This document shows, one piece after another, positions 1 through 6,292 of a stretch of DNA of 6,764 bases. The position numbers were made by a program, and so were the translations under genes. Under the pieces are notes generated by a model, which ran no database searches, had not been told where the DNA came from, and saw only the letters and a list, made by a program, of their open reading frames with translations. This DNA comes from Clostridiaceae bacterium (GTDB lineage: Bacteria > Bacillota > Clostridia > Saccharofermentanales > Fastidiosipilaceae): the NCBI GenBank assembly GCA_012800515.1, contig JAAZJE010000026.1:1-6764 (forward strand). The letters run 5' to 3'. Within the stretch, counting starts at the first letter, position 1, and each line of letters begins with the position of its first letter.

Positions 1-54
1 ATAACCGCACGGCACAAAAATACCATATTTCAAACTTCAGTGTATAGAATGCGA

Positions 55-84
55 TTGCAAATTTTTGTACAATATTTGTACAAT
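55..84 (+). promoter_or_regulatory. Sigma-A-like promoter of the XRE regulator gene
   Basis: A -35-like TTGCAA (55-60) is followed after 18 bases by a -10-like TACAAT (79-84). Transcription would start near 91, giving a leader of about 28 bases that contains the strong Shine-Dalgarno AAAGGAGGT (102-110), eight bases before the ATG at 119. The -10 box lies inside the second TTGTACAA palindrome, so a protein bound there would block polymerase. Assigned by eye from consensus similarity only. Confidence 0.55.
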
Positions 85-86
85 AT
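64..86. promoter_or_regulatory. Tandem palindromic operator candidate (two TTGTACAA sites)
   Basis: The 12-base string TTTGTACAATAT occurs at 64-75 and again at 75-86, an 11-bp step or about one helical turn. Each copy contains the perfect 8-bp palindrome TTGTACAA (65-72 and 76-83). Two dyads on the same helix face, overlapping the spacer and -10 box of the promoter, are what a dimeric HTH repressor binding cooperatively would use. The obvious candidate ligand is the XRE protein encoded immediately downstream (autoregulation). That partner assignment is inference. Confidence 0.5.
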
Positions 87-118
87 CCGTAGACTTATAA
101 CAAAGGAGGTTTACGAGC

Positions 119-688
119 ATGAATTTATCGGAAAAAATACTCTACTGTCGGCAAAAGGCGGGTCTATCCCAAGAAGAGTTAGCAGGTATTTTAAGGGTTT
201 CAAGCCAATCTATAAGCAAGTGGGAAACCGGAACATCGACTCCGGAGGTGGATAAACTGCTTCTGTTAGCGAAAACTTTCGGTGTATCGACGGATTGGCT
301 ACTTTCCGAAGATGAACCTTCACAAGATATCCCGAGTAACAAAAGAGATAGCGATGTTACCGGTTCCGAACCTCCCGCCGATTCTCGTAGCTTTGATTAT
401 CGCAATCTTCCCAAGTTCATCGCCTCTCTTGCCAGGAAATACGGTTGGCTTGCGGGAGTATATATTGCAATATCCGGCGCAATCATTGTGGGGTCTGGTT
501 TCCTCGTTAGAGCAATAACACGACTGATACTTAGAGATGTTATAAACGAGGTTACGAATATAGCCAGGCCCGCCATGCACATCTTCATTACAATCATTTT
601 TGTGATGGGAGGGATCGGTATCGTAAGCGGAACTGTTCTCGCCTTTGTCTTAAAGAAAAAAGCAAAAGACAAGCGACAAGACGGGTGA
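119..688 (+). CDS. Membrane-anchored XRE/Cro-type HTH transcriptional regulator
   Basis: The 189-residue protein begins with a classic HTH_3 (XRE/Cro-CI) domain at about residues 3-60: GLSQEELAGIL forms the first helix pair and SSQSISKWETG is the recognition-helix region, followed by the typical TPEVDKLLLLAKTFGVSTDWLL end. A hydrophilic linker (about 64-105) leads to two predicted membrane helices at about 109-131 and 152-178. The tail is highly basic (KKKAKDKRQDG), consistent with a cytoplasmic end. XRE proteins with a C-terminal membrane region are common in Firmicutes and are usually small local regulators; the signal sensed is unknown. The start is fixed by AAAGGAGGT eight bases upstream. 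The gene is visibly more AT-rich than the sugar genes beside it, and it converges on the GH13 operon rather than sharing its promoter, so control of that operon cannot be assumed. DNA-binding role confident; target unknown. Confidence 0.88.
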   Translation: MNLSEKILYCRQKAGLSQEELAGILRVSSQSISKWETGTSTPEVDKLLLLAKTFGVSTDWLLSEDEPSQDIPSNKRDSDVTGSEPPADSRSFDYRNLPKFIASLARKYGWLAGVYIAISGAIIVGSGFLVRAITRLILRDVINEVTNIARPAMHIFITIIFVMGGIGIVSGTVLAFVLKKKAKDKRQDG

Positions 689-690
689 AA

Positions 691-728
691 AGTTATTGTT
701 TCCGCATACTAATAACGCCAGATGCGGA
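691..728. terminator. Overlapping inverted repeats at the convergent gene ends (weak terminator candidate)
   Basis: Between and across the convergent 3' ends lie two competing inverted repeats: GTTATT (692-697) with AATAAC (711-716), and TCCGCAT (701-707) with ATGCGGA (722-728; 7 bp, 14-base loop). The second spans the GH13 stop codon. Neither has a clean run of T on either strand; the minus strand has only AACAATAACTTTT after the second stem. It may slow or end transcription from both sides, but the evidence is weak. Confidence 0.25.
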
Positions 729-2640
729 CTTCGTAGGGTTCAAATAAACGCGACACCTCTTTAAGCGGATAATTGCGGAGTACGAGTTGAGCGTCGGCTT
801 TCCGAAGCGTAGGCAAGGCTTTGCGCTCAGCGGAGAGATTCATTTCCACACGGATAGTACAGGCGGAAACATCCGCGCTTTGATTTGTGCCCTGTGTTGC
901 TTTTACCGTACGCTCCCAACAAAAATAGTCTTTCCGCGCTTCCTCAAGAAAGCTGATATCCGCATAAGCAAAGCCGGCAATACTTCGCCTCAGGCGGATC
1001 AGATCCTGCGTAAAGCGCCAGACGGAAGCAGCGTCGTCACGTTGAGCGGCAACATTGACATCCCGATAAAGCGCGTCCTGGCGAATCCACGGTTCGATCG
1101 TGGAAAAACCGCCGTTCGGACTGTCATCCCAAGCCATAACAATACGGCTGTGATCGCGTGAGCCTACCCGCAAAACATTGAGAGCCTCTTCCTCGGACTT
1201 GCCCTCATCCAGGAGAGCCCGGTACCTGTTGAGACTCTCCACGTCACGGAATTCATCCAGAGAAGCGAAATCCTGATTGCCCCGACCCAATTCCTGACCC
1301 TGGAAAAGAAATGGTGTACCTTTCAGCAGGAGCAGGATGCTGATTAAGAGCTTGGACAAAGGTTCGCGTAGGGTAGGATTGGGATTGACTTTCGAGCTCA
1401 TGCGGGGATTGTCATGGTTCTCCAGGAAAAGACTCAGCCACTCATGTCCGGTCAGGGAACGCGAATAGTCGATATAGTAGCGTTTGAGGAAATTCAGATC
1501 GTAGCGATAATCATCAAAACGCATATGTCCGGGCATTTCCAGGTGATCGAAATTAAAAATCAAATCGAGCTCGGCGCGGTCCTGCTGGGTAAGGAGTTTA
1601 CCCATTTCCCGGCCTACTCCGGGCGTCTCGCCTACGGAAAACGCCTCGTAAGGGTCGAAGGCATTTTGCCGGAGCTCGCGCAGATAGCTGTGGAGTTTGG
1701 GTCCGTAGAAATAGTGCTCAATCCCGGTGAATTCCACCAAGTCGCCGACAAAGCGGTTGCCGTCCGGCAGACCCGGACGTTTGGAAATATAGTTGATGAC
1801 ATCCAGACGGAAGCCGTCGATACCGCGTTCCAGCCACCAGCGCACAATGGCCGCGACCTCGTCGCGGAGGGCAGGGGAGTCCCAGTTGAAATCCATCTGC
1901 TTCGACGAAAAGAGATGGAGAGCGTAACTCTTGTCGGGCATCTTCTTCCACGCCGAGCCGCTGAAAAACGACTTCCAATTGTTGGGCGGACCGCCGTCTT
2001 CCTTACCTTCACGAAAGAAATAGTATTCGCGCTTCGGCGAGTTCGGATCCCGCATGGCCTCCAAGAAGAACGGGTGTTCGTCCGAACTGTGATTAACCAC
2101 CAGGTCCATGATAATGCGCATCCCCCGCGCATGAACGGCGGCAATGAGCTCATCCATGTCTTCCAGCGTGCCGAATTGTCTGAGGATGGCACGGTAATCG
2201 CGGATATCGTAGCCGTTGTCATCGAAGGGCGAATCATAGACGGGACAGAGCCAGAGCGCGTCAATACCCAGGTCATGTAAAGTGTCCAAGCGTTGAATAA
2301 TACCCTGCAGGTCACCAATGCCATCACCGTTGCTGTCCTGAAAAGAGATAGGGTAAATCTGGTAAAAGACCGCTTCTTTCCACCAGCGGGGCGTATCCGG
2401 CACTTTATCCGTCCGCGGTTTGTCCGGCTCGCTGTTCAGGAGATTGATAAAGGTGTCGAAAAGATCAGTGCCAACTTTTGTACCTACAAGCTTCCGCAAC
2501 GTCGAGAGACGGAGCGAAGCCACAAGAGGATTAGTAATCCACTTGGAGGAGCGCCCCATTTGCATCAGGATTTTGTCCAGGATATCGCGCCCGACCGGAT
2601 GAGCGTAGATGTCGCGCACCCGGCTTCGCATATTAAACAT
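709..2640 (-). CDS. GH13 alpha-glucosidase of the oligo-1,6-glucosidase type with an N-terminal helical extension
   Basis: A 643-residue cytoplasmic enzyme (no signal peptide) expected to release glucose from the non-reducing end of imported alpha-glucosides. The catalytic part runs from about residue 86 (WWKEAVFYQIYP) to the C-terminus, about 558 residues, the usual length of GH13 oligo-1,6-glucosidases and relatives. Visible signatures are the calcium-type loop DSNGDGIGD (102-110), region I DLVVNHSS (179-186), region II GFRLDVIN with nucleophile Asp280, region III VGETPG with acid/base Glu338, and region IV ENHDNP with Asp410, then the subfamily pattern around QGQELG and FRDVESLN. Val281 directly after the nucleophile is typical of alpha-1,6-acting members, but trehalose-6-phosphate hydrolases share it. 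Residues 1-85 are an extra, mostly helical segment (see findings). The ATG directly follows the TAA of the symporter gene, and its GGAGGAGG (2649-2656 on the plus strand) lies inside the symporter's last codons, so translation is probably coupled. Exact substrate is not settled. Confidence 0.9.
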   Translation of the reverse strand: MFNMRSRVRDIYAHPVGRDILDKILMQMGRSSKWITNPLVASLRLSTLRKLVGTKVGTDLFDTFINLLNSEPDKPRTDKVPDTPRWWKEAVFYQIYPISFQDSNGDGIGDLQGIIQRLDTLHDLGIDALWLCPVYDSPFDDNGYDIRDYRAILRQFGTLEDMDELIAAVHARGMRIIMDLVVNHSSDEHPFFLEAMRDPNSPKREYYFFREGKEDGGPPNNWKSFFSGSAWKKMPDKSYALHLFSSKQMDFNWDSPALRDEVAAIVRWWLERGIDGFRLDVINYISKRPGLPDGNRFVGDLVEFTGIEHYFYGPKLHSYLRELRQNAFDPYEAFSVGETPGVGREMGKLLTQQDRAELDLIFNFDHLEMPGHMRFDDYRYDLNFLKRYYIDYSRSLTGHEWLSLFLENHDNPRMSSKVNPNPTLREPLSKLLISILLLLKGTPFLFQGQELGRGNQDFASLDEFRDVESLNRYRALLDEGKSEEEALNVLRVGSRDHSRIVMAWDDSPNGGFSTIEPWIRQDALYRDVNVAAQRDDAASVWRFTQDLIRLRRSIAGFAYADISFLEEARKDYFCWERTVKATQGTNQSADVSACTIRVEMNLSAERKALPTLRKADAQLVLRNYPLKEVSRLFEPYEVRIWRY

Positions 2641-4047
2641 TTATAATTCCTCCTCCGTCTTTTCGGCTTCGCGGCGAACGCGCAGATCTTCGAGGATCTC
2701 CGCGTAGCGCACTTCATTCAGGGTGTACTTCTTCTTCCAAATTAAGAAGCCTAAAACGATTAGGGCGAGCGGAACGAGCATCATCATTACCTTAAAGAAA
2801 ACTATACGTGACGGTGTGAGTTCGGCTACGCCGCTGTCCGTTTTTATGCCCGAAAGAACCAGGGTCACACCCACGAAACCGCTGGCCAAGGCGCCGGACA
2901 TCTTGAAGATAAAAGGTTGCAGAGAGAACGTCACGGAATCGTTGCGCCGTCCGAATTTCCATTCTCCGTATTCCACCGAGTCCGTGATGAACATGAGCAT
3001 CAGGAGCTGAATCATGGCCTGGCCGATGAATATCAAAACACCAGCGACCCCGATCATGGCAAAGTTCCCCGCCGGCGCGAAGAAAAAGAGCAGGTAACCG
3101 ATAACGACTAAGACCGTACCGAAAGTATATATGTGACTGCGCTTCCAACGCTTACTGAGCAGCGGGAAGATAATCAGCGCCAGGATCTGGGAGACGCCCA
3201 GTACCAGGGCAAAGGGAGCATACATAGTCTCATCGCCGTAAATATACTTGAAGTAGTAAATGCCGAAGCTGGTTGTGGCCGTATAGCCGAACATGAAGAG
3301 CAGGAGACCTATAGTGACCCAAATGAGCTGGTCGTTTCCTATGATAATGCGGAAGAGATCCCGCAAACTCGCCGATTCGCTGCGCAAACCCTGAACCTGC
3401 TCCCGGCAGAAAAAGACCGTGATCATTTGAAAAAACCACATGATGAGAACAACCGCGATCGCCAGGATTTGATAGGCTTTCAGCATACTGCCGGTGTAGG
3501 CGGCCAAAGCGTTGGTAATGGGCACAATACCTACGACCATGGCGAAAAGGCCGATATTGGCGCAAATACGCGCTATCGCTCCGATCTTCTCCCGTTCCTT
3601 TTGGTCCTCGGTTAGCGCCGGCAACATAGACCAGTAGGCCAGATCATTCATGGTGAAGCTGACTTCAAAGAGGACGTAGGCGATCGTGAAATAGAGGATA
3701 TACTGCCAACCTTTCAGTCCGACATCGGTGAATAGAAAGACCATAAAGATTCCGGATAAGAGGGCGCCGATGACAATCCAGGGACGGAATTTGCCCCAGC
3801 GCGATTTCGTATTATCTACCACCAGTCCCATGAAGGGGTCATTCAGTGCGTCGAATATTCTCAGCCCCATGTATACAAAGTTGATACTCCACATGGTCCC
3901 TACGGAAACATTGAGCACGTCGGTCAGATAATAGATGAGATACATGCTGACCATCGTGTAGAAAGCGTCGCGGCCGATGGTACCCATGCCAAAAGCCCAG
4001 CGATTATTATTCCTCTGCCTACTCAGAGCCTTATCTTGCGTTTGCAT
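2641..4047 (-). CDS. GPH-family (MelB-like) sugar:cation symporter
   Basis: A 468-residue inner-membrane transporter of the glycoside-pentoside-hexuronide:cation symporter family (major facilitator fold), with about 12 hydrophobic helices along its length. Family marks are GTIGRDAFYTMVSMYLIYY in helix I (Asp27), the paired aspartates of helix II in RIFDALNDPFMG (Asp66 and Asp70, matching the cation-site pair of MelB), and the cytoplasmic loop DNTKSRWGKFRPW (78-90), the most diagnostic motif of the family. Retention of the acidic pair suggests coupling to Na+ or H+. The ATG at 4047 is chosen because a perfect AGGAGGT (4055-4061 on the plus strand) lies seven bases upstream; a TTG at 4074 would add nine residues but would place the ribosome binding site inside the coding region. 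It is the first gene of an operon with the GH13 glucosidase, so the cargo is likely an alpha-linked oligosaccharide. The C-terminus is charged and glutamate-rich. Confidence 0.92.
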   Translation of the reverse strand: MQTQDKALSRQRNNNRWAFGMGTIGRDAFYTMVSMYLIYYLTDVLNVSVGTMWSINFVYMGLRIFDALNDPFMGLVVDNTKSRWGKFRPWIVIGALLSGIFMVFLFTDVGLKGWQYILYFTIAYVLFEVSFTMNDLAYWSMLPALTEDQKEREKIGAIARICANIGLFAMVVGIVPITNALAAYTGSMLKAYQILAIAVVLIMWFFQMITVFFCREQVQGLRSESASLRDLFRIIIGNDQLIWVTIGLLLFMFGYTATTSFGIYYFKYIYGDETMYAPFALVLGVSQILALIIFPLLSKRWKRSHIYTFGTVLVVIGYLLFFFAPAGNFAMIGVAGVLIFIGQAMIQLLMLMFITDSVEYGEWKFGRRNDSVTFSLQPFIFKMSGALASGFVGVTLVLSGIKTDSGVAELTPSRIVFFKVMMMLVPLALIVLGFLIWKKKYTLNEVRYAEILEDLRVRREAEKTEEEL

Positions 4048-4073
4048 CTTTATAACCTCCTGTTGATGACACA

Positions 4074-4101
4074 ATTATTGCATATTTGCCGCAAAAATCA
4101 A
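4074..4101 (-). promoter_or_regulatory. Promoter of the symporter-glucosidase operon
   Basis: Read on the minus strand, TTGATT (4101-4096) is followed after 16 bases by AATAAT (4079-4074), matching four of six and five of six consensus bases. Transcription would begin near 4067, leaving about 20 bases before the ATG at 4047, enough for the AGGAGGT. A start site here would also exclude the TTG at 4074 as a translation start. No clear catabolite-responsive element was recognised nearby. Confidence 0.5.
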
Positions 4102-4140
4102 CTTATTTCATTTTTTCATGCATTAATTTTAGTAATTGAG

Positions 4141-4162
4141 CGGATAATTTGGGATTTGTCCG
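4141..4162. promoter_or_regulatory. Imperfect inverted repeat between divergent promoters (operator candidate)
   Basis: CGGATAA (4141-4147) and TTGTCCG (4156-4162) are inverted copies matching at six of seven positions, separated by eight bases. The dyad sits between the minus-strand promoter (4074-4101) and the plus-strand promoter (4181-4210), where one regulator could affect both transcripts. No regulator gene for it is recognisable in the window except the distant XRE gene, whose own presumed site (TTGTACAA) is different. Confidence 0.3.
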
Positions 4163-4180
4163 GAAAGACGGGGAGCGAGC

Positions 4181-4210
4181 ATGACAAGTCGGTGAGAACT
4201 GGGCTATACT
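4181..4210 (+). promoter_or_regulatory. Promoter of the NagB-like gene
   Basis: ATGACA (4181-4186) and TATACT (4205-4210) are each a five-of-six match to sigma-A consensus, separated by 18 bases. The transcript would start near 4217 and carry a leader of about 33 bases with GGAGG at 4238-4242, seven bases before the ATG at 4250. Assigned by eye. Confidence 0.5.
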
Positions 4211-4249
4211 GAGAGTAATCCATTATTTATTTGGGCTGGAGGTATATAT

Positions 4250-5203
4250 ATGAGTACTGAAGAAACTGGAAAGTTCACTTTTACACCGGCGGATTGGGTT
4301 CCGTTTAAGGATCACGAGGTGGTTGAGCGACTGCGCAAGATGACCCCGGAGGAGCTGGAGCAACACCCGAATCCGGATGTCAACATCAGGATATTGGCGA
4401 ATTCCGGCGTTGTTGTGATGGCGGAAAAGTTTATGGGCATTCGGAATTCGATGCTCACCGGAGAAAGGTTCTCGACTATTTTCGGCAACCCCAATCCGAA
4501 CAGCCATATGCCGCTGGCGGAGCTGATCAACCGCAATCGTGTTGACTGCAAAAACTGCGTTTTTGTGACGATGGACGAGTGGGCCGACGAGGACGGCAAT
4601 GTGGCGCCGCCGACCTACAGAAGCGGCTTCACTTATTCGTTCATGAAGTATTTCATCAACAAAATCGATGAGGATCTGCGTCCTTTGCCCGAGAACGTCC
4701 TCTATCCGACAACCGAGAATATTGAATATTTCTCCGATCTGATTGATGAAAAGACGGGTGGCGGCATCGATTACTTTACTTCCGGACCCGGATGGGCGGG
4801 TCACATCGCCTTTATCGATCCGTGTCCCGAGTATACAAACGTGGCGGACATGGATGAGTACCTGCAACAGCCGGCGAAGATTGTGACGCTGCATCCGCTG
4901 ACGATTGCGCAGAACTCGCTCCACGGCGTATTCGGCCAGTCGGGAGATCTGACCAGCGTGCCGCCGAAAGCGGCGACTATCGGTCCGCGTGACGTACTGC
5001 ACGCGAAGAAGCGCGTCGAGTCGCACGGCCTGACGACGAGCGGAACCTTCTCCTCCTGGCAGCGTATGGTCAGCAGACTGATCACGCACGGCCCGGTAAC
5101 GCCGATGGTACCCGGCTCGATTTATCAGTTACTGCCTTGCACAATCTTTCTGAGCCCGTCCATTGCTCAGCCGATTGAGTGCATGGAGACGGTTGGATAT
5201 TAA
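4250..5203 (+). CDS. Divergent NagB-like (glucosamine-6-phosphate isomerase/deaminase family) protein
   Basis: A 317-residue soluble protein with the NagB / 6-phosphogluconolactonase fold pattern. Recognisable blocks in family order are VFVTMDEW (104-111; Asp109 aligns with the NagB proton-transfer Asp72), GPGWAGHIAFIDP (179-191; equivalent to GxGxDGHIAFNEP), VPPKAATIGPRDVLHAKK (237-254; Lys240 aligns with the phosphate-binding Lys208), and GPVTPMVPGSIYQLL (281-295; equivalent to the GPVTxxxPAS block). Canonical NagB converts glucosamine-6-phosphate to fructose-6-phosphate and ammonia. Here the catalytic Asp141 position is Ala183 and Glu148 is Asp190, while His185 (His143) is kept; the phosphate-binding Arg172 position appears to be Leu224. 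At 317 residues it is longer than typical NagB (about 240-270), with an N-terminal extension and an inserted acidic stretch near 112-116. It is therefore probably not an orthodox deaminase; a different sugar phosphate or a non-catalytic role is possible. GGAGG at 4238-4242 supports the start. It is transcribed divergently from the sugar operon and upstream of the GNAT gene. Confidence 0.8.
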   Translation: MSTEETGKFTFTPADWVPFKDHEVVERLRKMTPEELEQHPNPDVNIRILANSGVVVMAEKFMGIRNSMLTGERFSTIFGNPNPNSHMPLAELINRNRVDCKNCVFVTMDEWADEDGNVAPPTYRSGFTYSFMKYFINKIDEDLRPLPENVLYPTTENIEYFSDLIDEKTGGGIDYFTSGPGWAGHIAFIDPCPEYTNVADMDEYLQQPAKIVTLHPLTIAQNSLHGVFGQSGDLTSVPPKAATIGPRDVLHAKKRVESHGLTTSGTFSSWQRMVSRLITHGPVTPMVPGSIYQLLPCTIFLSPSIAQPIECMETVGY

Positions 5204-5227
5204 ACCGATAACACTGGACAGATCACT

Positions 5228-5242
5228 ACCCTTTAAAAGGGT
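5228..5242 (+). promoter_or_regulatory. Hairpin enclosing the ribosome binding site of the acetyltransferase gene
   Basis: ACCCTTT (5228-5234) pairs perfectly with AAAGGGT (5236-5242) across a minimal loop; sterically the outer five or six pairs would form. The right arm is the only Shine-Dalgarno-like sequence (AAAAGGG, then TGAT) before the ATG at 5247. In RNA this would hide the ribosome binding site, so translation could depend on ribosomes leaving the NagB-like gene, whose stop is 43 bases upstream, or on another factor. As DNA it may equally be an operator or chance. Confidence 0.4.
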
Positions 5243-5246
5243 GATA

Positions 5247-5849
5247 ATGCGATTGGAAGCGAACCCCTATACGGAAGCTGCCCGGCTACCGGAGGGGTTC
5301 CTTTTCCGTCTATACGAGGACGGTGATGAGAACCATTGGGCGCAGATTGAAACTGCCGTGGGTGAATTCGCAACACCGGAGGATGGGTTGCGCTATTTCG
5401 CCGGGGAGTTTGCGCCCGAACTTGATGAGTTTCGGCGACGCGGATTATTCGTCGTTGACGTGGACAGCGGATTGCCGGTTGCGACCGCGACCGCATGGTA
5501 CAGGGGAGAGAAAACTGCTCCGATGCCGCTTCTGCACTGGGTTGCGGTTCGTCCAGAGTATCAGGGGCGGGGATTGGGTGGCGTCGTCAGTCGGCAGGCG
5601 CTTCATATCCTGGCCAATATCTACCCCGGGCGGAACGTGTATTTGTTCACGCAGACCTGGAGCCATGTCGCGATTCGTATGTATTACAGGTTGGGATTTC
5701 GACCGCTGACGCGCCAGCCGGCGGAAGCAGGCATGGACTGGGCGGAGATCGCCAAAGTTCCGCGGAATGAATTTGAAGCGGCAATGGAAGCGCTGAAAGC
5801 GGTCTATCCGGAGGACTTTTGGCGGGAGCTATACGATTCGCGCTGTTGA
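5247..5849 (+). CDS. GNAT-family N-acetyltransferase
   Basis: A 200-residue soluble protein of the GCN5-related acetyltransferase superfamily, which transfers an acetyl group from acetyl-CoA to an amine on a small molecule, peptide or protein. The acetyl-CoA pyrophosphate loop is clear: WVAVRPEYQGRGLGG (98-112) contains the Q-x-x-G-x-G/A motif, preceded by the beta strands GLFVVDV and PVATATAWY with a hairpin between them. The segment VYLFTQTWSHVAIRMYYRLGFRP (131-153) is the usual motif B end, with the conserved aromatic-x-x-x-G-F. Residues 1-60 hold an acidic N-terminal region (RLYEDGDENHWAQIE) typical of this fold. The start is taken as the ATG at 5247, with AAAAGGG at 5235-5241 just upstream; an in-frame TTG at 5163 would overlap the NagB-like gene by 41 bases and has weaker support. 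It follows the NagB-like gene by 43 bases without an obvious promoter, so the two are probably co-transcribed. The acceptor substrate cannot be read from sequence. Confidence 0.85.
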   Translation: MRLEANPYTEAARLPEGFLFRLYEDGDENHWAQIETAVGEFATPEDGLRYFAGEFAPELDEFRRRGLFVVDVDSGLPVATATAWYRGEKTAPMPLLHWVAVRPEYQGRGLGGVVSRQALHILANIYPGRNVYLFTQTWSHVAIRMYYRLGFRPLTRQPAEAGMDWAEIAKVPRNEFEAAMEALKAVYPEDFWRELYDSRC

Positions 5850-5861
5850 GTTTTGTAACGC

Positions 5862-5879
5862 CGATGCCGTGAGGCATTG
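5862..5879 (+). other. Small hairpin after the acetyltransferase gene
   Basis: CGATGCC (5862-5868) and GGCATTG (5873-5879) form a 7-bp stem with one G-T pair and a GTGA tetraloop, 12 bases after the stop codon. It is well placed for a transcript end or RNA-stabilising element, but no T-run follows (TACGTGGAAAAACC), so it does not look like an intrinsic terminator on the plus strand. Confidence 0.35.
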
Positions 5880-6048
5880 TACGTGGAAAAACCAGCTCCG
5901 ATTCTATAATTTCTGCCAGACGCGCTTTAACGACCGTAAGCAGTGGGCTACGGCGCAGGCGTTTGCTGAAACGGTTCGTAGGAGAGCGGTCCGAACCAAA
6001 TAACGGGGCGAACGGTGAGCCGAATACGGGTTAACTGCGGCGGTACGT
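5880..6048. other. Non-coding stretch leading into the repeat array
   Basis: No reading frame here has a ribosome binding site or recognisable protein signature. It contains a perfect TATAAT at 5905-5910 whose -35 region is poor (best is GTGGAA at 5883-5888), and a 6-bp inverted repeat GGTTCG (5973-5978) / CGAACC (5992-5997) with a 13-base loop. The last bases (CTGCGGCGGTAC) resemble a degraded copy of the segment that precedes each later repeat unit. Confidence 0.4.
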
Positions 6049-6075
6049 ACGGTTTTAGGGGGCCGGTGACGCGGT

Positions 6076-6157
6076 TTTCGGCAACTTTGCAGTTTACGTC
6101 CCGTCGGAGACCGTTTTCGGAGTTGGTGCGGGCACGTTAGTTGCAAACTTGCCGAAA
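6076..6157. repeat. Hairpin of repeat unit 1
   Basis: Left arm 6076-6103 and right arm 6129-6157 match at 24 of 28 positions, with two of the exceptions being G-T pairs and one bulged G on the right arm; the loop is 6104-6128. Confidence 0.7.
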
Positions 6158-6210
6158 GGCGGGTGCTGTAGGAGGCACTAACGACGGTTTTAGGGGGCCG
6201 GTGACGCGGT

Positions 6211-6292
6211 TTTCGGCAACTTTGCAGTTTGCGTCCCGTCGGAAACCGTTTTCGGAGTTGGTGCGGGCACGTTAGTTGCAAACTTGCCGAAA
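6211..6292. repeat. Hairpin of repeat unit 2
   Basis: Left arm 6211-6238 and right arm 6264-6292. Compared with unit 1, the A-to-G change at 6231 turns an A-T pair into a G-T pair, so the stem is kept. Confidence 0.7.

Noticed and set aside
1414..2280. Long plus-strand reading frame of 288 codons opposite the GH13 gene.
   Set aside because: Antisense shadow of the catalytic barrel; no ribosome binding site and no recognisable product.
4048..4074. Upstream TTG start for the symporter, adding nine residues.
   Set aside because: The added codons would contain the AGGAGGT that sits ideally before the ATG at 4047, and the predicted transcript starts downstream of this TTG.
4135..4150. Resemblance of ATTGAGCGGATAATTT to the E. 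coli lac operator half-site.
   Set aside because: Only one half-site fits, no LacI-type gene is present, and a similar string (AAGCGGATAATTGCGG) occurs by chance inside the GH13 coding region near 764.
4223..5089. Long minus-strand reading frame of 288 codons opposite the NagB-like gene.
   Set aside because: Antisense shadow of a gene with clear family motifs; it has an arginine- and histidine-rich composition and no domain pattern.
5163..5246. Upstream TTG start for the acetyltransferase within the end of the NagB-like gene.
   Set aside because: The ATG at 5247 has a Shine-Dalgarno-like stretch, and the GNAT fold needs nothing upstream of it.
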